Counted from the first letter of the stretch, positions 28,165-35,626 are shown. The stretch is 64,000 nt of DNA from CAMFLJ01 sp963702555 (GCA_963702555.1 CAVPCW010000011.1:620001-684000), one strand, 5' to 3'. Program-made: numbers and translations. Notes: generated by a model from the sequence alone, not told the origin.

Positions 28165-28871
28165 ACGCCGAGCCGAAGCTGGTGCTGGTGGTCGACGACG
28201 ACGCCGACATCAGGAGCCTCTTGGGCACGCTCTTCGAGCGGGCCGGGTTGCGAGTGATCCGGGCCGACACGGGCCAGGCCGGAATGCGGGCCCTGTTCGA
28301 GCACCGCCCCGATCTCGTGGTGGTCGACCTTGGACTGCCCGACATCGACGGCCTCGTGCTGATCGGTCGGATCCGTGAGGTGTCCGAGGTCGGGATCCTC
28401 GTGCTGACCGCTCGCTTCCACGAGCAGGAGAAGGTCGAGTGCTTCGGTGCCGGGGCGGACGACTACGTCACCAAGCCGTTCGGCAATGCCGAGCTCCTCG
28501 CCCGGGTGCACGCGTTGTTGCGTCGTTCGACGAGCGACGCAGCGGCCAACGAGGCGTTCGACGACGGGCCGCTCCACATCGACCTCCGCACGCACATCGT
28601 GACCCTCGACGGTGTGGAGGTGAGCCTCACCCCCACGGACTGGGCGCTGCTCGTCGCTCTTGTCCGGCACCGTGGGAGCATCCTGTCGCCCCAGCAGTTG
28701 CTCGAGCTGGCCTGGCGCGACCCCATCGGAGTGGGGGCGGACCGCGTGAAGTTCGCCGTGCTCCGGCTACGGCGGCGGCTCGGCTGGCAGGACCCGGCGA
28801 CCTCCCCGATCGAGGCCATCCGCGGGTTCGGCTACCGCTATCGCGGCACCTCGGCACTGCGCGGCGACTGA
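28161..28871 (+). CDS. OmpR/PhoB-type response regulator
   Basis: A 236-residue regulator. The receiver domain (residues about 8-125) has the acidic pair in VVDDDAD, phospho-acceptor D56 in VVVDLGLPDIDG, Thr in LVLTAR and the Lys in VTKPFG. The C-terminal winged helix (about 140-230) reads LTPTDWALLVALVRHRG, RVKFAVLRLRRRLG and EAIRGFGYRYR, as in OmpR/PhoB. Regulators of this class bind direct repeats with 11-base spacing as head-to-tail dimers, which is the layout of the boxes found in front of the kinase gene and eight neighbouring units. Confidence 0.93.
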   Translation: MNAEPKLVLVVDDDADIRSLLGTLFERAGLRVIRADTGQAGMRALFEHRPDLVVVDLGLPDIDGLVLIGRIREVSEVGILVLTARFHEQEKVECFGAGADDYVTKPFGNAELLARVHALLRRSTSDAAANEAFDDGPLHIDLRTHIVTLDGVEVSLTPTDWALLVALVRHRGSILSPQQLLELAWRDPIGVGADRVKFAVLRLRRRLGWQDPATSPIEAIRGFGYRYRGTSALRGD

Positions 28872-28911
28872 CCTCCTGCACCACGAGGGCGCACGGGTGC
28901 CACCCGTGCGC

Positions 28912-28944
28912 TGCACCCGTCCGCGACCCGAACAGCACCCGGGG
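28912..28944 (+). promoter_or_regulatory. 11-bp triple-repeat box D
   Basis: TGCACCCG (28912), GCGACCCG (28923) and AGCACCCG (28934), exactly 11 bases apart. A weaker -10 candidate, GACGGT, lies at 28963-28968. It is upstream of the SCP2-like gene. Confidence 0.65.
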
Positions 28945-29013
28945 TTGGTGATCGGCCCTGCGACGGTCATCGCCTCGGGCCGAGCCGCGGCCTCCTGCTC
29001 TCACGGGGTGACC

Positions 29014-29415
29014 ATGACGCACCAGTTCCTCTCCGAACCGTGGATGGACGAGGTCCAGCGGATCAAGGCGACGCACGAGGGCAACCCGATCGACCAGGAA
29101 GGTCTGATCGTGAACGTCACCGTCACGGGTGTCCCGTTCGGCACCGGCACGCTCGAGGTCCACTCCGACCACGGCCCGGTGATCAACTTCTCGCCCGGGC
29201 ACGTGCCGGACCCCGCCTTCAGCATCACCCTCGACTACGCCATCGCCCACGAGCTCGTCATGGACCGCACCCTCAACGTGCTCGAGCAGGCGATCAACGC
29301 CGACCAGATCACGATCACGGGCGACCGCTCCGCCTTCCGCGACTGGTGGCACTCGCGCATCGGGAACCCCGACGCCGTGCTGCTCGATGACCAGATCCGG
29401 GCTGTCACCTCCTGA
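29014..29415 (+). CDS. SCP2 sterol-carrier-like protein
   Basis: A 133-residue protein starting MTHQFLSEPWMDEVQRIK. The pattern of strands (LIVNVTVTGVPFG, TLEVHSDHGPVINFSPG, PAFSITLDYAIAHELV) and the closing QAINADQITITGDRSAFRDW is that of a SCP2-type lipid-binding fold, common in Acidimicrobiia. A GTG two codons upstream (29008) is an alternative start. It lies behind box D and is followed after 18 bases by a membrane protein gene. The ligand is probably a lipid or acyl-CoA (inference). Confidence 0.7.
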   Translation: MTHQFLSEPWMDEVQRIKATHEGNPIDQEGLIVNVTVTGVPFGTGTLEVHSDHGPVINFSPGHVPDPAFSITLDYAIAHELVMDRTLNVLEQAINADQITITGDRSAFRDWWHSRIGNPDAVLLDDQIRAVTS

Positions 29416-29433
29416 CGCGCCCGTCGAGTCACG

Positions 29434-30336
29434 GTGCCCCCGCTCCGCGACCGTCTCGGTCCGATCCGCTCGGCGCTGCTGGCCGGCCGGGACCAGGACC
29501 CGCAGGTGCTGGCAGAGAGGGTCAGGTCCTTCTCGCAGGTCCACCGGCTGCTGCGGCCGCTTCTGTACGTCGGCCAGACGATCGAGGCGGTGGTCCGCGG
29601 GGTTCTCCTGCTGGCGAGCAACTGGCGGCTCTTGCTCCTCGAGCTGGTGCCTGCACTCTGGCTCGGCGCCATCACCTGGGACTGGCGGGCCCGCACGTTC
29701 GGGCGGCTCCCACTCGCTGACGTGTACGGCCTGGTGGCGGTGGCGGTCACCGTGTTCGTCATCGGAACCACGTTGATCGCGTACTGGTGCAACACCGTGT
29801 TCGCGTTTACGGCGGTGCAGCCCCCGCCGATCGACCTGAAGGCGGCGTACGCATCGGCCCGTGTCCACCGCTGGCGCATCACCCGATGGGCGGTCGTCGC
29901 CGGCTCCGCCCACGCCGTGGTGGCGGTCTTCCTCACCCGCACGAACGTCGCGCTGTACTCGGTCGCCCTCGGCGCCGTGGTCGTCCTGCAGATGTTCGGC
30001 CTCGTCGCCCTGCCCGTGGCGCTGGTCGCGCAGCCGGTCAAGGAGCACCTCGGCCCCCGTCAGCGCGCGGCGCGGCTGCTGCTCAGCGGTGCCCTCAGCG
30101 GGGTGGCGTCCACACCTGGCTTCGTCCTGAACCGGCTGGCGATCCTCCTGTTCGCCCTCGGCGCGCCGTGGCTCGGTGCCGCGCTGCTGGTGCCCGCGGT
30201 GCTGTTCCAGGCCGCCGGCGCCGCGTCATCGAAGGCCGTGCAACTGGCCACCCGGGTGCAGGAGGCGAACCAGGCGCGATCGGCTCCCTCGGAGCCCGGC
30301 AACCGTCCTGCACCCGAGGTGCCCCCGAACCCGTGA
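29434..30336 (+). CDS. integral membrane protein, unknown family
   Basis: A 300-residue protein with about five to six hydrophobic segments (LLLLELVPALWLGAITW, VYGLVAVAVTVFVIGTTLIAYW, WAVVAGSAHAVVAVFL, VALGAVVVLQMFGLVALPVALVA, LLLSGALSGVASTPGFVL, LLVPAVLFQAAGAASSKAV). Between spans 2 and 3 is FAFTAVQPPPIDLKAAY. The C-terminal tail is Pro-rich. It follows the SCP2-like gene after 18 bases and shares its promoter. I do not recognise the family; a transporter-like or scaffold role would be a guess. Confidence 0.65.
   Translation: MPPLRDRLGPIRSALLAGRDQDPQVLAERVRSFSQVHRLLRPLLYVGQTIEAVVRGVLLLASNWRLLLLELVPALWLGAITWDWRARTFGRLPLADVYGLVAVAVTVFVIGTTLIAYWCNTVFAFTAVQPPPIDLKAAYASARVHRWRITRWAVVAGSAHAVVAVFLTRTNVALYSVALGAVVVLQMFGLVALPVALVAQPVKEHLGPRQRAARLLLSGALSGVASTPGFVLNRLAILLFALGAPWLGAALLVPAVLFQAAGAASSKAVQLATRVQEANQARSAPSEPGNRPAPEVPPNP
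30298..30330 (+). promoter_or_regulatory. 11-bp repeat box E
   Basis: GGCAACCG (30298, weak), TGCACCCG (30309) and TGCCCCCG (30320) at 11-base steps, upstream of the lipoprotein-antiporter pair. The first unit lies inside the end of the preceding gene. No convincing -10 is seen. Confidence 0.55.
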
Positions 30337-30383
30337 CACGCACCTGGTCTCGTTGACGCACCCGATCACCGAGGAGACCCGCC

Positions 30384-30848
30384 GTGTTCCTTCGCACCGC
30401 ATTCGCCCGCCGCTCCGCCGTCGCCGTTCTCGCCCTGGCCCTGACCGGTGCCGCCGCCTGCTCGAGCGGCAACGGCACGAGCGCGACCGCCACCACCAGC
30501 GCGGCCTCCGGGTACTGCGCCGCATGGGGCGACCTCGTCGGCGCCTTCGCGGCCTACGACACGGTCGACATCGTCAACGGCGGCCTCGACTCCGTCCGCA
30601 CCTACATCAGCGACGTGGAGGCTGCCGCGACCTCGCTGGCCACGGCCTCCGACTCGCTCCTCGCCCCCAAGGTCGAGGCCTTCAGCACGTCGATGCAGGA
30701 CCTCGTGACCACGCTGACCTCGAAGGATCTGCCGGTCGACCGCACCCAGCAGGTCCGAGATGCCAAGGCCAAGGTCGACTCGGCGTGGAACGACATGGTC
30801 GCGACGTTCAAGACCCAGTGCCCCGACGTCAAGGCCAGCTCGGTCTGA
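30384..30848 (+). CDS. small helical lipoprotein
   Basis: A 154-residue exported protein. The signal peptide (SAVAVLALALTGAAAC) ends with a lipobox-like AAAC, then a Ser/Thr-rich linker, then a helical domain with YCAAWGDLVGAFAAYD, LDSVRTYISDVEAAATSLATASDSL and VDSAWNDMVATFKTQC. The two Cys (in YCAAW and TQC) may pair. GTG 30384 has GAGGAGACC in front. It precedes the antiporter gene by 37 bases behind box E, so it may be an outer-face partner of that transporter. Confidence 0.75.
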   Translation: MFLRTAFARRSAVAVLALALTGAAACSSGNGTSATATTSAASGYCAAWGDLVGAFAAYDTVDIVNGGLDSVRTYISDVEAAATSLATASDSLLAPKVEAFSTSMQDLVTTLTSKDLPVDRTQQVRDAKAKVDSAWNDMVATFKTQCPDVKASSV

Positions 30849-30885
30849 CGCTGATCGACTCGCAGCGAGCGACAGCACCCCGCCG

Positions 30886-32100
30886 ATGATCCTCGCCGTC
30901 GAGGTCCCCCCGCTGGTGAGCGCACTGGCCGTGCTCCTCATCGGCGCGGCGGGTGTCAGCTACCTGTGCACCCGGATCGGCCTGGTGCCGATCGTGGGGT
31001 TCGTGGTCGCTGGCGCGCTCGTCGGCCCCAACGCCCTCTCGCTGGTGTCGAATCCCGAGCTGATCGAACAGACCGCCGAGATCGGCGTGATCTTCCTGCT
31101 CTTCGGCATCGGACTGGAGCTCAGCGCCGACCGACTGCGGGAGCTCGGCTCGTTGTTGCTCGGTGGCGGAGCGACACAGGTCGTGCTCACCGGGGCACTG
31201 GTGACTGGCGTCTGCATGGCCTTCGGCGTTGACCTCCGCAACGCCGTGTTCACCGGTTGCCTCGTGTCGCTCAGCTCGACCGCGATCGTCCTCAAGCTCC
31301 TGTCGGGTCGGGGCGAGACGTCCTCGCCGGTGGGCGAGGTCGCGGTGTCGTTCCTCATCTTCCAGGACCTGGCTGTGGTGGTGATGGTGCTGCTCCTGCC
31401 GATGCTCGCCCCCGGCGGGGCCGGTGGCCTCGGCGACATCGTCGGCGCCCTCGTGAAGTCGGCCGTGGTGATCGTGTTCGTGCTGGCCGGCACCCGGTGG
31501 TTCATCCCCCGTGCCCTCGACAAGGTCGCCGAAAACAGCTCTGACGAGGTCTTCCTGCTGTCGGTCGCCGCGTTCGCGCTCATCGTCGCCTACATCGCCA
31601 GCGCCCTCGGCCTGACCGACTCCCTCGGTGCCTTCATCGCCGGTCTGGTCATCAGCTCCAGCCGTCACCGGGAGCGGGCCCTGCAGTACGTGACCCCGTT
31701 CCAGATGCTCTTCTCCGCCGTGTTCTTCGCCTCGATCGGGATGCTGCTCGACATCAGCTTCGTGATCGACCACTGGATCCTGGTGGTTGGCCTCTCGGTG
31801 GGGACGGTCGTCATCAAGACGATCGGTGTCGGCGTGGCGGCCAAGGCGTTCCGACGGCCGGCGGCGGTCGTCATCGCGTCGGCGTTGCTGCTCGCCCAGG
31901 TCGGTGAGTTCTCCTTCGTGCTCGAGCAGGCCGGCCGGCCGCTCGGCCTCAGCCCCGCCGGGGTCGGCGCCGACGGATCACAGGCGTTCATCGCAACCGC
32001 CGTGCTCCTGTTCGTGCTGACACCGGTCCTCGACCTTGCCGGACGCAAGGCGGCAGCGGCCTTCGGCGCGCGGCACTCCGTGGTGAAACCGAGCGACTGA
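30886..32100 (+). CDS. CPA2-type cation/proton antiporter (Kef-like) without TrkA domain
   Basis: A 404-residue protein with about 12 membrane spans of the Na+/H+ exchanger family: IVGFVVAGALVGPNAL, ELIEQTAEIGVIFLLFGIGLELS, FQDLAVVVMVLLLPM, LTDSLGAFIAGLVIS and FFASIGMLLDI are typical of KefB/KefC-like proteins. It stops at the end of the membrane domain, so the usual C-terminal Rossmann (TrkA_N) domain is absent. It probably exchanges K+ or Na+ for protons. Expression from box E together with the lipoprotein is likely. Confidence 0.9.
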   Translation: MILAVEVPPLVSALAVLLIGAAGVSYLCTRIGLVPIVGFVVAGALVGPNALSLVSNPELIEQTAEIGVIFLLFGIGLELSADRLRELGSLLLGGGATQVVLTGALVTGVCMAFGVDLRNAVFTGCLVSLSSTAIVLKLLSGRGETSSPVGEVAVSFLIFQDLAVVVMVLLLPMLAPGGAGGLGDIVGALVKSAVVIVFVLAGTRWFIPRALDKVAENSSDEVFLLSVAAFALIVAYIASALGLTDSLGAFIAGLVISSSRHRERALQYVTPFQMLFSAVFFASIGMLLDISFVIDHWILVVGLSVGTVVIKTIGVGVAAKAFRRPAAVVIASALLLAQVGEFSFVLEQAGRPLGLSPAGVGADGSQAFIATAVLLFVLTPVLDLAGRKAAAAFGARHSVVKPSD

Positions 32101-32147
32101 GCTCCCGGTCGCCGGCGCAACGCCTGTGCTGCACCTGTCCGCCACGG

Positions 32148-32203
32148 CGCACCCGTGCTGCTCCCCGCCGGCACCGCTGATGCCGGGTGCCGCTCCCTAC
32201 GGT
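32148..32203 (+). promoter_or_regulatory. 11-bp triple-repeat box F with -10 of the second DUF1269 gene
   Basis: CGCACCCG (32148), TGCTCCCC (32159) and GGCACCGC (32170) at 11-base steps; a further TGCACCTG lies at 32130. TACGGT at 32198-32203 follows 26 bases after the third core. Confidence 0.65.
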
Positions 32204-32241
32204 CCGCTCCGAGACCGACCCTCAACCGCAAGGAGCATTCA

Positions 32242-32718
32242 ATGTCGAAGATCGTGGCGTTCTCGGTGGCGTCAAAGGAACAGGGCGACGAAGCACTCGA
32301 TCGCCTGGAGGACGTCGTCGGTGTCGACGACGTCGCCATGGTGTTCAAGAACACCAAGGGCAAGGTGAAGATCCAGCAGACCTCCGATGCGACCGTCGGC
32401 AAGGACGCCGTCAAGGGTGCCGTGCTCCTCGGCGTGGCGAGCATCTTCGTCGGCCCCCTCGTGGGCATGGCGGCCGGCGGTGCTGTCGCCGGTGGCGTGT
32501 ACGGGGCCCTGCGTGACAAGGGCGTGAGCGACAAGGTGATGAAGCTGGCCGGCAAGCAGCTCGAGGCCGGCCAGGCCGCCGTGTTCGTCCTGGCCGATGA
32601 CGCGGCGGCCGCTGCGATCACCGACCAGCTCGCCTCCCTTGGCGGGGACATCGAGGTTGGGGAGTTCCCCGTCGAGGCGCAGAAGCTGGTCCGTGAGGAG
32701 CTCAAGCTCCAGGCCTGA
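32242..32718 (+). CDS. DUF1269 family membrane protein, paralogue 2
   Basis: A 158-residue protein (MSKIVAFSVASKEQGDEALDRLEDVVGVDDVAMVF...) with the hydrophobic Gly/Ala hairpin (about residues 58-90) then VYGALRDKGVSDKVMKLAGKQL, AAVFVLADDA and the end FPVEAQKLVREELKLQ. It is close to the 21673 gene over its whole length and has the same type of leader (AAGGAGCATT before ATG 32242). The two genes lie at opposite ends of the region and probably come from a duplication that included the promoter. Confidence 0.85.
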   Translation: MSKIVAFSVASKEQGDEALDRLEDVVGVDDVAMVFKNTKGKVKIQQTSDATVGKDAVKGAVLLGVASIFVGPLVGMAAGGAVAGGVYGALRDKGVSDKVMKLAGKQLEAGQAAVFVLADDAAAAAITDQLASLGGDIEVGEFPVEAQKLVREELKLQA

Positions 32719-32759
32719 GCCAGTTGGCGGCACCGTCCGCCTGAACACGATTGTTCCGT

Positions 32760-32786
32760 CGGGGCCGGCCACCCGGGCCGGCCCCG
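32760..32786. terminator. bidirectional hairpin between convergent genes
   Basis: A perfect 11-bp stem (CGGGGCCGGCC with GGCCGGCCCCG) and an ACCCG loop, between the DUF1269 gene and the convergent small gene that ends at 32800. There is no T-run. Confidence 0.65.
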
Positions 32787-32799
32787 ATGCGCGCCCGGT

Positions 32800-33051
32800 C
32801 TACCGCCTGCGGCGGAGCTCCAGCCGAACGTCTCGTTCGGCGAGCACGACCCGGTAGCGCTGGACGCTGGCGTCGGCGGTCCGCCCGTATCGTGCGAGCA
32901 GCAGGGCCCGGAGCTCCTCGACCGGCACCTCGGAGTGGTCCGCGGCGATGGCGGCCAGGGCCTGTTCCAACGCCCGTCGGTCGTCCTGGTCGGTCGACCC
33001 CATGTCGCCGAAGCCCGCCTCGCCGGGCTCGGGGTCCCGCATGGCCGTCAC
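32800..33051 (-). CDS. small helical protein coupled to the TMEM175 gene
   Basis: An 83-residue charged protein, mostly helix: DDRRALEQALAAIAADHSEVPVEELRALLLARYGRTADASVQRYRVVLAERDVRLELRRRR. GTG 33051 overlaps the channel stop as GTGA; ATG 33042 is an alternative start. The VPVEELRALLLARYG part resembles the 'three-helix bundle' proteins of about 60 residues common in actinobacteria. It may be a cytoplasmic partner of the channel. I do not recognise a specific family. Confidence 0.65.
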   Translation of the reverse strand: MTAMRDPEPGEAGFGDMGSTDQDDRRALEQALAAIAADHSEVPVEELRALLLARYGRTADASVQRYRVVLAERDVRLELRRRR

Positions 33052-33752
33052 TGCACCTCGCCGGGCTCGGTCGGTTCCGGTGCGGGGTCCGTGCCCTGCC
33101 GGCGGCGACCCCACCGACGCGGCTTCGTCGCCTGGCTCGTGTCGGGATCGCCGCCGCGCGCCGTGAGCACAGCAGCGACGGCGATGGCCAGGTAGCCGAA
33201 TGCCGCCAGCTGCGGCGCCACGAGTGCGACCACGATCACCACCGCGTAGAACCCCAGGCTCGGCGCGGAGCTACGGGCGAGCATCGCGACCTCCGCCTGG
33301 GAGACGCTCGGCTCGAGCAGCTCCGGCTCGTCGGCGATGGCACGCCACATGGCGGTGGAGATCAGCGAGATCGCGAGGAGGACGAGGCCGTAGAAGATGA
33401 CCGCGGCCCGTTCGGCGTCGGCGGTGTCGATCGCCTCGGCCACCAGCCTGGTCGGGAACGGCAGGAAGCTGACCGCCATGAGCAGCAGGATGTTGAGCTG
33501 CATGAGCCTGCGGTTCACGAACGCCAACCGGGAGAAGATCCCGTGGTGGGCCAGCCAGATCCCGCCGATCGTCAGGAAGCTGGTGACGTAGCCGAGGTAG
33601 GACGGCCACTGGTCGGCGATGCCCTGCCAAAGGTTCTCGAACTTCGCCTCCGGCACCGAGAGCTCGAGGACGAGCAGGGTGATGGCGATGGCGAAGACGC
33701 CGTCGCTGAACGCCTCGGTCCGTCCTGTGCTCCAACGTGTGGTGTTCCCCAT
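33048..33752 (-). CDS. TMEM175-type potassium channel (DUF1211)
   Basis: A 234-residue membrane protein with six predicted spans. The N-terminal signature RTEAFSDGVFAIAITLLVLEL (with FSDG on helix 1) defines the TMEM175/DUF1211 family, whose bacterial members form tetrameric K+-permeable channels. Further spans include FLTIGGIWLAHHGIF and AAVIFYGLVLLAISLISTAMW; the C-terminus is polar (TKPRRWGRRRQG). ATG 33752 follows GAGGAG. Box G lies upstream on the same strand, inside the end of the permease gene. Together with the Kef-like antiporter it suggests that the regulon controls cation balance. Confidence 0.92.
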   Translation of the reverse strand: MGNTTRWSTGRTEAFSDGVFAIAITLLVLELSVPEAKFENLWQGIADQWPSYLGYVTSFLTIGGIWLAHHGIFSRLAFVNRRLMQLNILLLMAVSFLPFPTRLVAEAIDTADAERAAVIFYGLVLLAISLISTAMWRAIADEPELLEPSVSQAEVAMLARSSAPSLGFYAVVIVVALVAPQLAAFGYLAIAVAAVLTARGGDPDTSQATKPRRWGRRRQGTDPAPEPTEPGEVQ

Positions 33753-33780
33753 GTCCGGTCCCTCCTCGTGGGTCGACGGC

Positions 33781-33835
33781 ATCCTGCGGCGTTCGCTGTG
33801 CCTCAAGGGTGTGGTTCAGGTCCGATGCGGGTGCG
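33781..33835 (-). promoter_or_regulatory. 11-bp triple-repeat box G, minus strand
   Basis: On the minus strand CGCACCCG (from 33835), CGGACCTG (from 33824) and CACACCCT (from 33813), 11 bases apart. CAGGAT, one base off TAnnnT, follows 25 bases after the third core (33786-33781). The repeats overlap the last codons of the upstream AI-2E gene, so the channel gene has its own promoter. Confidence 0.65.
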
Positions 33836-34921
33836 ACCGCGTGGCCTCGGTCCTTCCTCCGCCTCGTGGGTGTCCCACCACACCTGGAGCCCGGCTCGGG
33901 CGACGAGGAACAACGGGACGGCGACCATGAGTCCGATGAGGCCGCCGAGCACGCCGCCGGCGGCCGTCACCAGGAGGACCATCAGAGGATGGATCCCGAG
34001 GCTTCGTCCCATGATGGGCGGCTCGACGAAGTTCTCGACCACCAGGTTGCTGGCGAACACGGCCACCAACATGGCGACGGCGGCACCAGGTCCGCCGTCG
34101 GCGAAGGCGACGATGACCGCGAGCCCTCCTCCGAGAACCGCACCCACGTACGGCACGTACCCCCCGAGGAAGTTCACGACCACGATCGTCCCGATGAGCG
34201 GAAGGCCGAGCACGAGCCCCATCGCCCCGATGCAGAGAGCCACGACGGCCGAGACCGCGCTCCGTGCGAGTGCGTAGGAGCGCAGCAGCGAGGCGCTCGT
34301 GGCTCCCAGGCGCTTGGTGGCGGCGCGGCGTTCCGGTCGGATGAGAGACAGGGCGGAGTCGCCCAGGACGGTGCCATCCTTGAGCACGTAGTAGAGGACC
34401 AGGCTGCCGAGCAGGGCACCCACCCCGAAGCTGCTGAGGGCGCTCAGCCCACCGATCGCTGCCGAGACGAAGCCCTTCGTGATCATCGGCTCGGCGTCCT
34501 GCAACGCCGTCGAGATCTGATCGACGGTGCTCTGGTCGACGCCGGCGTCGTGGAGAGCGACGCGTACCGTGTCGCCGATGGCACCCGCCTGGCGGACCAC
34601 CCCGGAGGTGGTCATCCACACCATGGCGACCGCGACGGCGATGAAGAGCAGGACGATCGCCGCCGAGGCGACCGCTGCCGGAAGGCCCAGCCTCCGCAGT
34701 CGCTTCTCGGCGGGGGACAGGATCACTGCGAGGCCCACGCCGCCCAGGAGCGGCAGGACGACGGACGAGACTTTCACCATCGCCGCGAACACGAGAGCGG
34801 CCACGATCACGAGCCCTATGACCGCCCACGCCGCGAGGCCGACCCGCGTGATCGCACCGAGGTCCGGGTACCAGAAGCTCCTGGTGTCGGTGCTCGGCGA
34901 GTCGGGCGGGTCCGACGTCAC
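33803..34921 (-). CDS. AI-2E family permease
   Basis: A 372-residue membrane protein of the AI-2E/PerM (UPF0118) family. The typical layout is visible: two N-terminal spans (IGLVIVAALVFAAMV, SSVVLPLLGGVGLAVILSP), a third span, a long soluble helical loop (about residues 105-170), and C-terminal spans including NFLGGYVPYVGAVLGGGLAVIVAF and VVENFVEPPIMGRSLGIHPLMVLL. Members have been linked to autoinducer or Na+/H+ transport. GTG 34921 overlaps the stop of a 36-residue ORF, so translation is probably coupled. Confidence 0.92.
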   Translation of the reverse strand: MTSDPPDSPSTDTRSFWYPDLGAITRVGLAAWAVIGLVIVAALVFAAMVKVSSVVLPLLGGVGLAVILSPAEKRLRRLGLPAAVASAAIVLLFIAVAVAMVWMTTSGVVRQAGAIGDTVRVALHDAGVDQSTVDQISTALQDAEPMITKGFVSAAIGGLSALSSFGVGALLGSLVLYYVLKDGTVLGDSALSLIRPERRAATKRLGATSASLLRSYALARSAVSAVVALCIGAMGLVLGLPLIGTIVVVNFLGGYVPYVGAVLGGGLAVIVAFADGGPGAAVAMLVAVFASNLVVENFVEPPIMGRSLGIHPLMVLLVTAAGGVLGGLIGLMVAVPLFLVARAGLQVWWDTHEAEEGPRPRGRTRIGPEPHP

Positions 34922-35028
34922 GAGGTGCTCGTTGAGGACGGGTCGGTCTCGTCTGGCGGCCGGTGGTCAGCGCCGCTCGGCCGACCAGCCGGGTGACTCG
35001 CCGATCGGGTGCTTCTCGGTGTCGCCAT
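34918..35028 (-). CDS. 36-residue hydrophilic ORF coupled to the permease gene
   Basis: ATG 35028 with GAGGAG 7-8 bases upstream; the product is polar (MATPRSTRSASHPAGRPSG...) and ends STSTS. Its TGA overlaps GTG 34921 of the permease gene. The leader (GATGCCGTC then GAGGAG) matches that of the TMEM175 gene. It may be a leader peptide or a small protein; I see no domain. Confidence 0.5.
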   Translation of the reverse strand: MATPRSTRSASHPAGRPSGADHRPPDETDPSSTSTS

Positions 35029-35073
35029 GGTTCGCTCCTCGGGAGACGGCATCTTCCGGCCCGCAACGAGTCG

Positions 35074-35106
35074 AGCGGGGTGCAGCTCGGGTCCCAACCG
35101 GGAGCA
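35074..35106 (-). promoter_or_regulatory. 11-bp triple-repeat box H, minus strand
   Basis: On the minus strand TGCTCCCG (from 35106), GGGACCCG (from 35095) and TGCACCCC (from 35084), exactly 11 bases apart, upstream of the small ORF and permease. GAAGAT is the nearest -10-like hexamer, 26 bases after the third core. Confidence 0.7.
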
Positions 35107-35408
35107 GCGGCCGAACAACGGTGACGAGCCAGATCGCAAGCGGCCCACCTCGACCGCTGGGGGAGGAGCGAAGCGCGTCAGGCGCGTTTGGTCGGGCGAC
35201 GTTCGTGATCGGTGGCCCGCCGCCGTGACCCCTGCCGCATAACCCGATCCCGGGGAGCCCGAATCCCGGATTCCATCGCTCCCTTCGTGCAGCCGGACCC
35301 GTGCTGCGGAGGCCGTCGCGGGCGAGCGCGACGCGAGGGTGAGTTATGGCGCGACGCGCTTGCGTTCCGGCAGGGCGCGATCGCAGTGACAGCCCATTTG
35401 TCACTACA

Positions 35409-35420
35409 CCACCATCGAAG
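35409..35420 (+). repeat. 12-bp direct repeat of the tRNA-fMet 3' end, copy 2
   Basis: CCACCATCGAAG, identical to 21458-21469, again followed by a few bases and AGGTC and then by a terminator hairpin. The 77 bases before it do not fold into a sound tRNA. It could be the far attachment site of an island or the tail of a lost tRNA gene. Confidence 0.4.
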
Positions 35421-35431
35421 CAGCAGGTCAG

Positions 35432-35453
35432 GGCCCGTCCGAGTGGACGGGCC
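35432..35453 (+). terminator. orphan intrinsic terminator
   Basis: A perfect 9-bp stem GGCCCGTCC / GGACGGGCC with a GAGT loop, followed by TTCGCCGTT. No plus-strand gene lies upstream for many kilobases, so it probably ends a small RNA or a lost RNA gene. Confidence 0.7.
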
Positions 35454-35626
35454 TTCGCCGTTCCGGGCTGATCTTCAACGGGCCGCGGTTCCGGCCACCG
35501 AGCTCGAGCAGCGGCCGTTCGCCACACGACCGAGAGCTTTCTTGCGGCTCTCGGCCCGGTTCGTGGTCCGGGTCGACCTGCGCGGTGCGGCGGCCGCCGA
35601 AGGCTGACGTGGCTAGTGTTCGCCGA

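Larger units (their letters stand above)
35107..35626. other. gene-free stretch of about 520 bases with hairpins
   Basis: No convincing coding frame on either strand. It contains a two-part hairpin (35253-35283: GGGAGC/GCTCCC outside, GAATC-CCG-GATTC inside), a GTGACA/TGTCAC hairpin (35386-35404), the second CCACCATCGAAG repeat and a strong terminator on the plus strand (35432-35453). A terminator with no gene before it suggests a small RNA ending near 35455; no promoter is evident. The right end holds the promoter of the methyltransferase-like gene. Confidence 0.5.

Noticed and set aside
35338..35414. A second tRNA gene ending in ACCA
   Set aside because: The length is 77 and the ends pair partly (GGTG with CACC), but the T-loop lacks TTC, the acceptor stem has two mismatches and no anticodon stem forms.
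35409..35440. SRP RNA core (GAAGCAGC and GGTCAGG)
   Set aside because: The two motifs occur in the wrong order and do not form the S-domain hairpin.
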